Shown one piece after another: positions 16,232-25,576 of a DNA stretch of 64,000 nucleotides. Both the position numbers and the translations under genes were made by a program. The stretch lies in NCBI GenBank assembly GCA_934351925.1, contig CAKRJT010000006.1:1-64000 (forward strand), written 5' to 3'. The stretch is from an uncultured Lachnospiraceae bacterium (GTDB lineage Bacteria > Bacillota > Clostridia > Lachnospirales > Lachnospiraceae). Each line of letters starts with the position of its first letter. Position 1 is the first letter of the stretch. The notes under the pieces were generated by a model that had not been told where the DNA came from, did not search any database, and was given only the letters and a program-made list of their open reading frames with translations.

Positions 16232-17119
16232 ATGGAGCTCAGACATATAAGGTATTTCAAGGCGGTTGCCGAGGAGAAGAATTTCACGAGGGCGGCGGAG
16301 AAACTTGCGATAGCGCAGCCGCCGTTGAGCAGACAGATACAGGACTTAGAGGCGGAGCTTGGCACGGAGCTTTTTGTGCGCTCGCCGCACAAGGTCACTT
16401 TGACGGAGGAGGGTGAGCTGTTTTTGCAGTACGCCTCACAGATACTCGATTTGGTAAACAAGTCCGAGGAGGAAGTGCGCGAGATGCGGGAGGGGCTTAC
16501 GGGGACGCTCTACATAGCCTCGGTTGAGGGCTGTGCGCCCAGACTCTTTGCGGAGTGGATTTCCGCGTTTAGAAAAAAGCACCCGAATGTGCAGTACAAT
16601 CTGTGGAACGGCAACACGGACGATGTGAACAGCCGTGTCACGAAGGGCTTGTGTGAGGTAGCTATGATTACCGCGCCGTACAATACGGAGGAATTTCATG
16701 TGCTTCCGGTGTACGACGAGCCGTGGGTTGCCGTTATACCGAAGGGGCATGCGCTGTATTCGCCGGATAATCGCCCGGTTGCACCGGACGAGCTGCTCCC
16801 GTATGATTTGTTAATTCCATCGAGGGAGTCGAGAAAGGGCGAGATTGACAAATGGTTTTCGAGGACGGGGCACACGCCGACGATACGCGGGCGCATCGCC
16901 CACATGATGAATGCCTATGAGCTCAGCCTGAACGGTGTCGGGATATCGATTTATCCTGAGTCGATATCCTCGCTCGTGCATGACGACAGCGTGTGCGTAA
17001 GGCAGATAGACCACCCCGACGCATACGCTTCATACGCGCTCATATGGAACAAAAAGCATGCGCTCTCACACGTCGCGAAGGAGTTTATAGGGTTCGTGGA
17101 GGGGATTTATGAGGCATGA
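16232..17119 (+). CDS. LysR-family transcriptional regulator
   Basis: The 295-residue protein has the N-terminal LysR helix-turn-helix ('MELRHIRYFKAVAEEKNFT', 'AIAQPPLSRQIQDLEAEL', 'LFVRSPHKVTLTEEG') and a C-terminal periplasmic-binding-protein-like effector domain. The first strand of the effector domain, 'GTLYIASVEGCAPRLFAEW', and 'MITAPYNTEEFHVLPVYDEP' recall the CatM/BenM branch, but the ligand cannot be deduced. GAGGAG stands 8 bp before the ATG. It runs directly into the truncated hydrolase frame at 17123, and a palindrome at 16167 may be its operator. Confidence 0.9.
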   Translation: MELRHIRYFKAVAEEKNFTRAAEKLAIAQPPLSRQIQDLEAELGTELFVRSPHKVTLTEEGELFLQYASQILDLVNKSEEEVREMREGLTGTLYIASVEGCAPRLFAEWISAFRKKHPNVQYNLWNGNTDDVNSRVTKGLCEVAMITAPYNTEEFHVLPVYDEPWVAVIPKGHALYSPDNRPVAPDELLPYDLLIPSRESRKGEIDKWFSRTGHTPTIRGRIAHMMNAYELSLNGVGISIYPESISSLVHDDSVCVRQIDHPDAYASYALIWNKKHALSHVAKEFIGFVEGIYEA

Positions 17120-17122
17120 TGT

Positions 17123-17383
17123 TTGCATTTATCCAGAAATCCTTACTCGTGGAACATGGATTTTTATGAGTACGAGGACGGAAGCGGCTATGAGGCGAGG
17201 TTTACAACCTGCGGAATATGTGCGCTTATGAGGGAGCTCGGGCTTGAGAAGCTCATTCCGGCGATGTGCCGTTTCGATTACACAATGAGCGAGGCAGGCG
17301 GAGTGACCGATTTTGTCAGACAGTACACGCTTGCCTCGGGTGGACCCTATTGCGACTGCGGCTATAAGAAAAAGGTTAAATAA
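17123..17383 (+). pseudogene. C-terminal fragment of an ATC-hydrolase-like protein
   Basis: The 86-codon frame starts only at TTG 17123 (or ATG 17156) without a ribosome binding site. It reads 'TTCGICALMRELGLEKLIPA', then 'MCRFDYTMSEAGGVTDFVR' and ends 'LASGGPYCDCGYKKKVK'. This matches the C-terminal half of the L-2-amino-thiazoline-4-carboxylic acid hydrolase family (C..C..RELG..., FC..D, GG.YCDF), whose intact members are about twice as long. I take it for a 5'-truncated remnant fused to the end of the LysR gene by deletion. It overlaps the convergent GH43-like gene by 8 bp. A translationally coupled short protein cannot be excluded. Confidence 0.6.
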
Positions 17384-18326
17384 GCTTCAGCTCGAAATCC
17401 TTATCCCTGTCGCAGACGAGCACGCCGTCCTTAATCTCAAGCTGTGCCGCCTGGATACATGCTCTTCCGTCGTCGGCGGTAGGAACGTAGGCTTTGTTTA
17501 ACCTGTTTTCGTTGAGAAAATACGGGTGCGTGAAGTAGAAAATATATGCGTTGTCACCTGATACCACGACATCGGCATGGTTAGCCATTACGCCGTCTCC
17601 TGAGCGTTTTCCCCCGTCAAAGAGGATAGCACCCTGCCTGTTCCAGTGTGTGAAATCTTCGGTTTCGTACACGCCGAGACCATGCCATTCGTCGGTAATC
17701 ATCCATTTTTTTCCGCCAAATTCAAACACGTTAGGCCCCTCATGGCTGTTGACGTTAATCTCCTCGCCGACAACCTCCCAGTTGTACAGATCATCGCTTA
17801 TGGCGCTGTAGGTGTGGGAGTCGTGGCGCTCGTCCTTGTACCACATCTTGTACATGCCGTTTCCGACAGGGTGCACGCAGGCATCGATGACGCGGTCTGA
17901 GGACAGTTCAAGCACGCTCTCAAAATGCCAGCTCCACAAATCGTCAGCGGTGTAGTGTACGATATGTCTTGACCAGTTCCAGTCTGTAGGCACGCCTGTT
18001 ATGTATGAGACGTACATGTGATATTCGCCCTCAGCGAATATGATTTCAGGCGCCCAGAAGGTGTTGTGTCCCGGCTCAAAATCGAGTCCCGGAAGTGTTC
18101 CGCGGTAGAGCCAGCGGTTCCCATCGTCAGATGAGGCCACGCCGATAGCGGTTCCGTGGATATGTGAGACGCCTATGGTATTCACGCTGCTTCTTCTTTG
18201 GGTGTAGAGCATCCACCAGTTGTTTTCCTTGTTGTTTTTGATAATCACCGGGTCTGTCGGCGCATCGTAAATCGGGTCGCGAAAAAGCGGTGCATTTACG
18301 GTATCAATTTTTCTGTTTACCTCCAT
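17376..18326 (-). CDS. GH43-like five-bladed beta-propeller glycosidase
   Basis: The start is ATG 18326, preceded by GGAGAGG; an upstream in-frame start at 18389 lacks a site. The 316-residue cytoplasmic protein shows propeller strands typical of the GH32/43/62/68 superfamily: 'PIYDAPTDPVIIKN' with the likely catalytic Asp, 'AIGVASSDDGNRWLYRGTL', 'NTFWAPEIIFAEGEYHMYVS', 'MYKMWYKDERHDSHTYSAIS' and 'GPNVFEFGGKKWMITDEWHG'. The family cannot be fixed by eye; GH43 is the best guess. It is convergent with the ATC-hydrolase fragment and divergent from the GH32 gene, so it is probably part of the same sugar-use group. Confidence 0.7.
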   Translation of the reverse strand: MEVNRKIDTVNAPLFRDPIYDAPTDPVIIKNNKENNWWMLYTQRRSSVNTIGVSHIHGTAIGVASSDDGNRWLYRGTLPGLDFEPGHNTFWAPEIIFAEGEYHMYVSYITGVPTDWNWSRHIVHYTADDLWSWHFESVLELSSDRVIDACVHPVGNGMYKMWYKDERHDSHTYSAISDDLYNWEVVGEEINVNSHEGPNVFEFGGKKWMITDEWHGLGVYETEDFTHWNRQGAILFDGGKRSGDGVMANHADVVVSGDNAYIFYFTHPYFLNENRLNKAYVPTADDGRACIQAAQLEIKDGVLVCDRDKDFELKLI

Positions 18327-18502
18327 AATTTTACCTCTCCATTTGATAGTTATATGGCAAACGCCCATGAGCTGTATTCTGCGGCACATAGTATATTTAC
18401 GGCTTGCCTGATATGTATATCAATTATATATTATTGTTATAAAAGAGACAACCTGATATAATGGCATGGTACTTAGAAAATTTTTTGAAAGGATTTGACG
18501 TT

Positions 18503-19822
18503 ATGGAAAATATTCTTCATTTAAAGGCACCGGGTGACTGGATTAACGACCCCAACGGATTTATTTTTTACAAAGGAAAATATCATCTGTTCTATCAGTA
18601 TTTTCCATGCGCTCCTGTATGGGGGACGATGCATTGGGGACATGCTGTGAGCGAGGATTTAATTCACTGGAGGCATCTTGGCATTGCACTTTTCCCGACA
18701 AAATATTATGACCGGAACGGAGTATTTTCGGGGAGTGCGCTTGAGATTGACGGGAAAATGAATCTCTACTACACCGCTGTAAGGTACCTTAAAGAAAATG
18801 CCGAGAATATTAATACCATCGTTGACGGACTGTGTGAACAGAGTCAGGCGATGATAAGCTCAGAGGATGGCATTACCTTTGACAATTTTAATGGAAAAAA
18901 GCAGATTATTCCTCCTGTGACGGATCTTGAAATCGGGCATCCTTATGAGTGCCGCGACCCTAAGGTGTGGAAGGAGGATGGGCGCTATTTTATGTGTCTT
19001 GCGAGCACGCACAATAAGGAGACGGGTGTGCTCCTCATATATACGAGTGCCGATGGTGAAAATTGGACATACCTTAGCAGGCTTAAGGACAAGCAGTTCG
19101 GAACGATTTTGGAGTGTCCGGACGTGTTCTGCATAGATGGACAGCATATTCTCATCGCATCGCCGATAGGAGTTCTAAAGGGGACGGAATATCCGGAAAA
19201 TCAGAGCACGATGCAGAAGCTTTCATTTGATGCAAAGGACGGAAAAATGGAGCTTGAGAGTGCGGCGCAGTTCCTCGATTACGGAATGGATTTGTATGCA
19301 CCGCAGAGCTGTCTTGACGAGAAGGGACGCCGGTGTGTTATTGCGTGGGCGCGCATGCCGGTACCGCAGGAGGCGGAGGACAATGAGGCTTCCGATGGAC
19401 GCCCTTGGAGCGGCATGATGTGCCTGCCAAGAGTGGTTTCGCTTCGGGACGGTGAGATTTATACGTCGGTGCATCCGAACATAAGAAAATATTTTGAGGA
19501 CTGTACCTGCGAGGTAAAGGCCGGGGGATATACAGAGTGGCACAGGGACGGCAGAAGCCGCGCCGAGGCAGAGCTGTCGGAGGGACAGACAATTGAGCTT
19601 GCCGGAGTAAAAATAGAGCTGAAAGACGGGTGCATTTGCACGGACAGGAAAAAGCGCGTGCCTGCCAATGCCGCAGTGCACACAAAATGCAAAACGCCGT
19701 ATGTCGGAGACAAGTGTGGACTTGAAATATATGCCGAGAACAATCTTATAGAAATTTTTGTAAACGACGGGCAGTATGTAGTCAGCAACGTGCTTTACAG
19801 GACGGCATGGAAAGCGGGATGA
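18503..19822 (+). CDS. GH32 beta-fructosidase (sucrose-6-phosphate hydrolase/levanase type)
   Basis: ATG 18503 follows GAAAGGA; the upstream ATG at 18461 has no site. The 439-residue protein opens with the GH32 nucleophile motif 'WINDPNGFIFYKGKYHLFYQ' (Asp16), followed by 'WGTMHWGHAVSEDLIHW', 'GVFSGSALE', the transition-state 'ECRDPKVW' and the acid/base motif 'ILECPDVF'. A C-terminal beta-sandwich ends in 'NLIEIFVNDGQYVVSNVLY', as is usual. No signal peptide is present, so it cleaves fructosides or their phosphates inside the cell. The LysR gene starts 1 bp after its stop, so the two form an operon and that regulator probably controls fructan or sucrose use. Confidence 0.93.
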   Translation: MENILHLKAPGDWINDPNGFIFYKGKYHLFYQYFPCAPVWGTMHWGHAVSEDLIHWRHLGIALFPTKYYDRNGVFSGSALEIDGKMNLYYTAVRYLKENAENINTIVDGLCEQSQAMISSEDGITFDNFNGKKQIIPPVTDLEIGHPYECRDPKVWKEDGRYFMCLASTHNKETGVLLIYTSADGENWTYLSRLKDKQFGTILECPDVFCIDGQHILIASPIGVLKGTEYPENQSTMQKLSFDAKDGKMELESAAQFLDYGMDLYAPQSCLDEKGRRCVIAWARMPVPQEAEDNEASDGRPWSGMMCLPRVVSLRDGEIYTSVHPNIRKYFEDCTCEVKAGGYTEWHRDGRSRAEAELSEGQTIELAGVKIELKDGCICTDRKKRVPANAAVHTKCKTPYVGDKCGLEIYAENNLIEIFVNDGQYVVSNVLYRTAWKAG

Positions 19823-19823
19823 A

Positions 19824-20720
19824 ATGACATTACAGCAATTAAAGTATATAGTCATGGTTGCGGAGTGCAAGAACATAACGGAGGCGGCGGAAAGGCTTTT
19901 TATCGCACAGCCGAGCCTCACGACAGCCATTCAGAGTGTTGAGAAGGAAATGGGGATAACGGCGTTTGTCAGGACGAACAAGGGCGTGGAACTCACCAGA
20001 GACGGCGAAGCACTGCTTTCCTATGCCAGGCAGATACTAGAGCAGATGGACGTTATGACGGAGCATTTTAAGGGGGAACGCCACCTGAAACCGCATTTTT
20101 CGGTGTCATGTCAGCACTATTCGTTTGCGGTAAATGCGTTTGTCGACGTTATCAGGGAGTACGATGCGGACTCCTACAGCTTCACGCTGCGGGAGACGCA
20201 GACCTACGAAATCATTGACGACGTGTCGGTGGGAAGAAGCGAAATCGGAATCCTATATCTGAGCGAGCACAATGAGGCGGTGCTTAGAAAGCTTATTGCA
20301 AAGAGCGACCTCAAATTCGAGGAGCTGTTCGAGGCAAAGCCGCATGTGTTCATATCGAATGGTCACCCGCTTGCGGACAGGAAAAAGCTGACGGTGCAGG
20401 ATCTGCTTCCTTATCCGTATCTGGTGTTCGAGCAGGGACAGCACAATTCCTTCTATTTCTCCGAGGAATTTCTTAGTATGCTCGAACTCCCGAAGAATAT
20501 CATGGTGCGCGACAGGGCTACGCTTTTTAACCTGCTCATTGGCCTTAATGGTTTTACCGTGTGCTCGGGTGTGCTTGACGCGGAGTTAAACGGCGAGAAT
20601 ATTATCGCGAAGCCGCTCGACTCGGACTGCACGATGCGGATTGGGGTTGTGACGCGAACAGACGCGGCGCTAAGCAGGTATGGGGTGTCGTATATGGAGG
20701 CGCTGAGGAGGCATATTTAA
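19824..20720 (+). CDS. LysR-family regulator coupled to GH32
   Basis: The 298-residue protein has a LysR N-terminus ('MTLQQLKYIVMVAECKNIT', 'LFIAQPSLTTAIQSVEKEMG', 'VRTNKGVELTRDGEALLSYA') and an effector domain with 'SCQHYSFAVNAFVDVIREYD' and 'VSVGRSEIGILYLSEHN'. The sequence is CysB/CysL-like in its spacing but the ligand is unknown. It begins 1 bp after the GH32 stop, which implies cotranscription and probable control of that gene. A 20-bp palindrome follows its stop at 20730. Confidence 0.9.
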   Translation: MTLQQLKYIVMVAECKNITEAAERLFIAQPSLTTAIQSVEKEMGITAFVRTNKGVELTRDGEALLSYARQILEQMDVMTEHFKGERHLKPHFSVSCQHYSFAVNAFVDVIREYDADSYSFTLRETQTYEIIDDVSVGRSEIGILYLSEHNEAVLRKLIAKSDLKFEELFEAKPHVFISNGHPLADRKKLTVQDLLPYPYLVFEQGQHNSFYFSEEFLSMLELPKNIMVRDRATLFNLLIGLNGFTVCSGVLDAELNGENIIAKPLDSDCTMRIGVVTRTDAALSRYGVSYMEALRRHI

Positions 20721-20729
20721 AGGTGTGAG

Positions 20730-20749
20730 GTGTATAATATGTTATACAC
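20730..20749. promoter_or_regulatory. Perfect palindrome GTGTATAA-TATG-TTATACAC
   Basis: Two 8-bp arms and a 4-bp centre lie 10 bp after the LysR gene and 227 bp before the MetE-like gene. There is no T run, so an operator is more likely than a terminator. The rest of this 255-bp gap shows no other clear feature apart from the CAGGAGG site at 20960. Confidence 0.4.
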
Positions 20750-20975
20750 ATTTACGGGGTGGAATATGTTTTGCTATTAGAGCCTTTTTGAAATAGTTTT
20801 AAACTATGACAAGATGTGTCTTTAATATATTTTACTATTGGTTAGGCGGCTGGTATATTGGTATTCATAGCATGGCGGTGGGGTGATGGAGCCGTGGAAG
20901 CTTGGGGGATCAGGGTGTTCAGTATGTGTGCTGAAATATCTAATCTAATATCAAATATATCAGGAGGAAAAGATT

Positions 20976-22091
20976 ATGAGCAGAAATATACCGTTTAGAT
21001 ACGATTTTGTGGGGAGCTTTTTGAGACCAGAGAAGTTGAAGGCTGCCAGAGCGGCTTTTGGAAAGGGAGAGATTGACGCGGCGCAGTTAAAGAGCGTTGA
21101 GGACGAGTGCATCACCGAGCTTGTGGCTAAGCAGAAGGAAGCAGGGTATCAGGTGATAACTGACGGAGAGTTCAGACGCGCTGCCTGGCATCTGGATTTC
21201 ATGTGGGGATTTGACGGGGTAGGACATTCAAAGACTGAGACGGGACTTCCTTTTCACGGGGAGCAGGCGATGATTGATGATACATATTTGACAGGAAAGG
21301 TCGGTGTGAGCGGGGTTCACCCTTTTGTGGAGCATTTTAAGTTCGTGAAGCAGTTTGAGGACGGGAATACTGTTGCGAAGCAGACCATACCGGCGCCGGC
21401 GCAGTTTCTTGAGCAGATGATATTACCTTTTGCGGCTGAGAATACGGCTAAGTATTATTCTGACAATGAGGAGCTTGTCAAGGATATCGCGGTGGGCTAC
21501 AGAAAGGTGATTGCGGATTTATATGCGGCAGGCTGTAGAAATCTCCAGCTTGACGACTGCTCCTGGGGAATGTTGGTTGACCCGATGGCGAAGATGTTCT
21601 TTGACACTGACGATGGGGGACTATTGAAGGTGCAGGAGCTCTTTGTGAGAATAAACAATCTCGCGATAGAGGGCGCTCCTGACGATATGACGGTTGCCAC
21701 ACATGTGTGCCGCGGAAACTTCCATTCAACTTACGCCAGCAGCGGTGCCTATAACGATGTTGCGAAGGAGCTTTTCGAGCAGGAGAATGTCGATGCTTAT
21801 TACCTTGAGTTCGACGATGAGAGAAGCGGAGGCTTTGAGCCGCTCGCACATGTAAACGGCGGCAAGAAGGTTGTCTTAGGTCTCATCACAACCAAGAAGC
21901 CTGAGCTTGAGGACAAGCAGGCTGTCATCGCGAGAATACACGAGGCAGCAAAATATATACCGCTCGACAGACTTTGCCTCAGCCCTCAGTGCGGCTTTGC
22001 GTCCTGCGAGATTGGCAACAAGCTCACACAGGAACAGCAGTGGGCGAAGCTGGAGCTCGTGAAGGAGATTGCGGAAGAGGTTTGGAAATAA
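20976..22091 (+). CDS. Cobalamin-independent methionine-synthase-like protein (YxjG/YxjH type)
   Basis: The 371-residue protein matches the short MetE-C-like family: 'YDFVGSFLRPEKLKAARAAF', 'VITDGEFRRAAWHLDFMWGF', 'TIPAPAQFLEQMI', 'NLQLDDCSWGMLVD', and the metal-binding end 'THVCRGNF' and 'LSPQCGFAS'. Intact zinc ligands (His, Cys, Glu, Cys) suggest a working methyltransferase acting on a thiol such as homocysteine. The natural methyl donor in these short proteins is uncertain. CAGGAGG is 8 bp before the ATG. It is a single gene, convergent with the AraC gene at 22120. No SAM, B12 or T-box leader was recognised in the 255 bp upstream. Confidence 0.88.
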   Translation: MSRNIPFRYDFVGSFLRPEKLKAARAAFGKGEIDAAQLKSVEDECITELVAKQKEAGYQVITDGEFRRAAWHLDFMWGFDGVGHSKTETGLPFHGEQAMIDDTYLTGKVGVSGVHPFVEHFKFVKQFEDGNTVAKQTIPAPAQFLEQMILPFAAENTAKYYSDNEELVKDIAVGYRKVIADLYAAGCRNLQLDDCSWGMLVDPMAKMFFDTDDGGLLKVQELFVRINNLAIEGAPDDMTVATHVCRGNFHSTYASSGAYNDVAKELFEQENVDAYYLEFDDERSGGFEPLAHVNGGKKVVLGLITTKKPELEDKQAVIARIHEAAKYIPLDRLCLSPQCGFASCEIGNKLTQEQQWAKLELVKEIAEEVWK

Positions 22092-22119
22092 AAATAAGAT
22101 ATTGCTGATAAAATGTGTT

Positions 22120-22926
22120 TTATAATATACCATTATCAATATTCAGACATTCAGAGGTATTAAAAATTTTGCGCTGAAATCTTTTTCTGTATTCTCTGGG
22201 CGAGAGGTTTACGGTATTTTTAAATATGTGTGAGAAGCTGTGAGTGTCGCTGTAGCCGAGCTGTTCACTCACGGCGGCTATTGGCGTGTCGGTATATTCC
22301 AAAATATGCTTGGCACGCTTTATCATTTCAGATTTCAGGTGCTTTTTCAGTGACTCACCTGTCTCGAGCGTGAAGCAGTGCGTGAGATATTTTTCGTTGT
22401 ACTTAAAGTGTGCGGCTATGGCTGACACCTTCAGCTCCTCGCTGGGAGCGAATTGTATGTAGGACAGGATTCGGCGGCACAGCTCGGAGGTGTTGCCTGC
22501 GGAGATATTTTTGTCGCCCTTTTGGATTTCCAGCAGGATAATCGCCATTATGTGGTTGGAAATCTCCTTGGTCAGATTTTCGTCCGACAACAGGGCATAA
22601 TATTTTTCTATGATATCAATATTCTTGTAGCTTCCAAGGCATGGAAAATCTCCCATGCAGGTGCCATCGGCAAACCAGTGAAAATAATAAAATGTACATT
22701 CGCAGGGCTTCCAGCCGTGTTGGTTTTTGCATGGCGGGGTTATGACATATTCACCCGTTTTCACGGTGTAATCATTGTCATCGTCGGAGATGTAGAGCGT
22801 CCCCTTGGTCACATAGAACAGCTCGCAGCTCGTGATGCTGCGGCTCATGTGGACCCATGTGCTGTCGGGAGCCGTAAAGGTTCCGTGCATTGTAAATTCT
22901 ATTTTGGTGCTGAGGTCAAAGTTCAT
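22120..22926 (-). CDS. AraC-family regulator
   Basis: The start is ATG 22926, with CAGGAGA 6 bp before it; the open frame reaches further upstream to 23040 but without a site. The 268-residue protein has an N-terminal cupin-like sensor ('SRSITSCELFYVTKGTLYIS', 'YTVKTGEYVITPPCKNQHG') and two C-terminal AraC helix-turn-helix units ('LKVSAIAAHFKYNEKYLTHC', 'TPIAAVSEQLGYSDTHSFSH', 'FKNTVNLSPREYRKRF'). This is the carbohydrate-responsive type. It is divergent from the phosphatase-like gene at 23118, and a perfect 12-bp inverted repeat at 22962 lies in its leader. Confidence 0.9.
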   Translation of the reverse strand: MNFDLSTKIEFTMHGTFTAPDSTWVHMSRSITSCELFYVTKGTLYISDDDNDYTVKTGEYVITPPCKNQHGWKPCECTFYYFHWFADGTCMGDFPCLGSYKNIDIIEKYYALLSDENLTKEISNHIMAIILLEIQKGDKNISAGNTSELCRRILSYIQFAPSEELKVSAIAAHFKYNEKYLTHCFTLETGESLKKHLKSEMIKRAKHILEYTDTPIAAVSEQLGYSDTHSFSHIFKNTVNLSPREYRKRFQRKIFNTSECLNIDNGIL

Positions 22927-22961
22927 GGTAATCTCCTGCTTTGCGAAACAATTCGATAGCA

Positions 22962-22989
22962 TTGAGGTCAAAATACCTTTTGACCTCAA
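22962..22989. repeat. 12-bp perfect inverted repeat before AraC gene
   Basis: TTGAGGTCAAAA-TACC-TTTTGACCTCAA. It stands 36 bp before the AraC ATG and could be an operator or a leader hairpin. Its right arm plus flank, TTTTGACCTCAACATCATT (22978-22996), recurs exactly at 36355-36373 at the end of a half copy of the long-armed repeat element, so it may be a remnant of that repeat family. Confidence 0.6.
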
Positions 22990-23117
22990 CATCATTATTA
23001 AAAGTATAAGGTAAAATTCTTGGATATTCAATAACCGCAATCACATATTTTACAGTAGGAAAACGAAGAAATTGGTGATATAATTATCGCAGAATTGACG
23101 GAACGGAGAATATTTTG

Positions 23118-24281
23118 ATGATAAAATATCCTGATTATAAAAATAGTATAGCGGGGATTCCCAACTCCATACTAAAGAGCATGGGGCTCGAGCCGGGAAG
23201 GGACACGCTGCCGCTGCTTGACAGGCATATGGAAGGGAAGGATTATGAAAATATAATAGTCATACTCCTTGATGGAATGGGAAAGAACATAATGGACGCT
23301 AATCTGTCCGGCAGGGGCTTTTTTCAGAGACATCTTGCCGGTACGTTAAGCTCCACTTTTCCGCCGACGACGGTTGCCGCGACGACATCCATACAGAGCG
23401 GTAAGGAGCCGTGTGAGCATGGGTGGCTTGGCTGGGACTGCTACTATCCGCAGATTGACAAGAATGTGACGGTTTTTTTGAATAAAGAGACAGGGACGGA
23501 TGAGCAGGCGGAGAGCTACAATGTCGCGTGGAGATATTGCGGCTACGAGAGCACGGTCGACAGGCTTTTGAAGGCGGGCGTGCAGGCATATAACGCAATG
23601 CCGTTTTTAGAGCCGTTTCCCGACACGTTTGAGAAGATATGTGACAGAATCGCCGGGCTTTGTGGGAAGCCGGGGCGAAAGTACATATACAGCTATTGGA
23701 GAGAGCCTGACCACCTTATGCACGAGAAGGGGTGCTTCTGCACTGAGTCGAAGGAACTTTTGCGAAAGCTTGAAAAGCAGGTAAAGGAGCTGTGCAAAAG
23801 GCTTGAAAAAGCTGAAATGCCGCAGAAGGAAGGTGAAAGTTCCGATATCTCCGGAGTGGACGGCAGCAAAAAGAATCTGGTCATAGTGACTGCTGACCAC
23901 GGACATATTGACACCAAGGGCGTGGCGCTCACGGACTATCCTAAGCTGTGCGAGTGTCTGCTAAGACTTCCGTCGATTGAGCCGAGAGCACTCAATTTTT
24001 TCATAAAGCCGGGGATGGAGGAGCAGTTTGTAAGCAAATTTAACAGGAGATTTTCCGATAAATTCCTGCTGCTTACGAAAGAGGAGGTGCTCGAGAGGAA
24101 GCTTTTCGGAGAGGGCGCGGAGCATCCGGCATTTCGCGATATGTTAGGTGATTATCTTGCTGTTGCGACGGGGGATTTGTGCATTTATAATACACGGGAG
24201 GAAGCGGATTTCTTCATCGGCGCGCATGCGGGACTCACGGCGGAGGAGATGACTATACCGCTTATATTGGTCGAATGTTAG
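23118..24281 (+). CDS. Alkaline-phosphatase-superfamily phosphodiesterase
   Basis: The 387-residue protein has the nucleotide pyrophosphatase/phosphodiesterase fold: the metal ligand in 'IVILLDGMGKNIMDA', the catalytic threonine in 'STFPPTTVAATTSIQSG', then 'GWLGWDCYYPQ' and the second metal cluster 'VTADHGHIDTKG', with a late His in 'FIGAHAGLTAEE'. No signal peptide or membrane segment is seen, so it acts in the cytoplasm. The start is ATG 23118 (GGAG 9 bp before). The substrate may be a nucleotide or a phosphosugar; sequence alone does not decide. It is divergent from the AraC regulator. Confidence 0.8.
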   Translation: MIKYPDYKNSIAGIPNSILKSMGLEPGRDTLPLLDRHMEGKDYENIIVILLDGMGKNIMDANLSGRGFFQRHLAGTLSSTFPPTTVAATTSIQSGKEPCEHGWLGWDCYYPQIDKNVTVFLNKETGTDEQAESYNVAWRYCGYESTVDRLLKAGVQAYNAMPFLEPFPDTFEKICDRIAGLCGKPGRKYIYSYWREPDHLMHEKGCFCTESKELLRKLEKQVKELCKRLEKAEMPQKEGESSDISGVDGSKKNLVIVTADHGHIDTKGVALTDYPKLCECLLRLPSIEPRALNFFIKPGMEEQFVSKFNRRFSDKFLLLTKEEVLERKLFGEGAEHPAFRDMLGDYLAVATGDLCIYNTREEADFFIGAHAGLTAEEMTIPLILVEC

Positions 24282-24329
24282 CAGATAGAGGTTTTTAAGA
24301 AGTATTTATCAAGAGGAAAAGGGACACAT

Positions 24330-25565
24330 ATGAACGAATTACAGCAGTATTTATCAATAATATTGGAGACTGATTTTAACAAGATAATAATAAGCAATCC
24401 TGCCAGCAAGTCGGAGGAGTACCAGAAGCTCGTGATTGAACGCAGGAAGGATTTCTGCCAGATTTCCAAGTACACGCAGAAGCAGGTTTTCCATGAGAAT
24501 GTGAAAAAAGAGCAGCTTGCGGACAGATGTGTGGAGCTTATCGCAGGGCATTACAGACAGGTGAACGCGATGACTGCCGACGCGGAGCACATCATACTCA
24601 TTTCAAAGAACGGCAAGTGCAATTATAAGGTCAAGAGACTTGCGACTGAGGCGATAAAGGCGTCAAAAGGTGTTGGCGCAGGCAGTGTAAAAGGAACTGC
24701 GGCGGGAAATATGATTGACGCGGCAGGGGGAATGACCTTGGATAATGGGCACAACCGCAGAAAGAACTACATTCTGAGCGAGGGCATGAGCATTGAGCCG
24801 CTCGTCGACATGGGAGTATTCACCAAGGACGGCAGAGTTGTCAATTCGATGTATGACAAGTACAAGCAGATTAACCGCTTTGTCGAGATTCTCAACGACG
24901 AAATCTCAAATCTAAAGGTGAAGAAGTTAAATGTCATTGATTTTGGCTGCGGTAAGTCGTATCTCACATTTGTTGTCTACTACTATCTCACCGAGGTTAT
25001 GGGGCTTGAGGTCAACATGATAGGGCTCGATTTGAAGGCAGATGTCATAGAAAAGTGCAACAGGGCAGCAGAGAAATATCATTACGACAAGCTTCATTTT
25101 GAGCTTGGGGATATCAACGGGTATAAGGCTCCGTTCGATGTCGACATGGTAATTACACTTCACGCATGCGACACCGCCACGGACTTTGCGCTTTTCAATG
25201 CGATTCAGTGGAAGGCAAAGATGATATTTTCGGTGCCGTGCTGCCAGCATGAGTTCAACAAGCAGATGAAGCCGTCAACGCTTCCTATTATGTCACGCTA
25301 CGGAATAATCAAGGAGCGCTTCGCGGCACTCGCGACGGATGCGGTGAGAGCAAATCTTCTCGAGTACAGCGGCTACAGAACCCAGCTTCTTGAGTTCATC
25401 GACTTTGACCACACGCCGAAGAACATTCTCATAAGAGCCGTGTACCGCCCGGTTGCACCGAAGTCCGTGAAAGAGAATGCACTCAACGAGGTGCATGCGC
25501 TCATGAAGGAGTTCGCGTTCGAGCCGACGCTATATAAGCTGCTTGGGGTTGGGGAGAAACAGTAA
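24330..25565 (+). CDS. SAM-dependent methyltransferase with 'VPCC' motif
   Basis: The 411-residue protein has an N-terminal helical region and a class I methyltransferase core: motif I 'LNVIDFGCGKSYLTFVVYY', 'LEVNMIGLDLKADVIEKC', 'DMVITLHACDTATDFAL' and the family signature 'IFSVPCCQHEFNKQM'. This signature belongs to a widespread group related to the methyltransf_32 family; the substrate is probably rRNA or tRNA but is not proven. AAGAGGAAAAGGG precedes the ATG. It begins 48 bp after the phosphodiesterase and may be cotranscribed. An Ala/Gly-rich insertion sits around residues 110-135 ('GVGAGSVKGTAAGN'). Confidence 0.82.
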   Translation: MNELQQYLSIILETDFNKIIISNPASKSEEYQKLVIERRKDFCQISKYTQKQVFHENVKKEQLADRCVELIAGHYRQVNAMTADAEHIILISKNGKCNYKVKRLATEAIKASKGVGAGSVKGTAAGNMIDAAGGMTLDNGHNRRKNYILSEGMSIEPLVDMGVFTKDGRVVNSMYDKYKQINRFVEILNDEISNLKVKKLNVIDFGCGKSYLTFVVYYYLTEVMGLEVNMIGLDLKADVIEKCNRAAEKYHYDKLHFELGDINGYKAPFDVDMVITLHACDTATDFALFNAIQWKAKMIFSVPCCQHEFNKQMKPSTLPIMSRYGIIKERFAALATDAVRANLLEYSGYRTQLLEFIDFDHTPKNILIRAVYRPVAPKSVKENALNEVHALMKEFAFEPTLYKLLGVGEKQ

Positions 25566-25576
25566 TTATTATGGAT

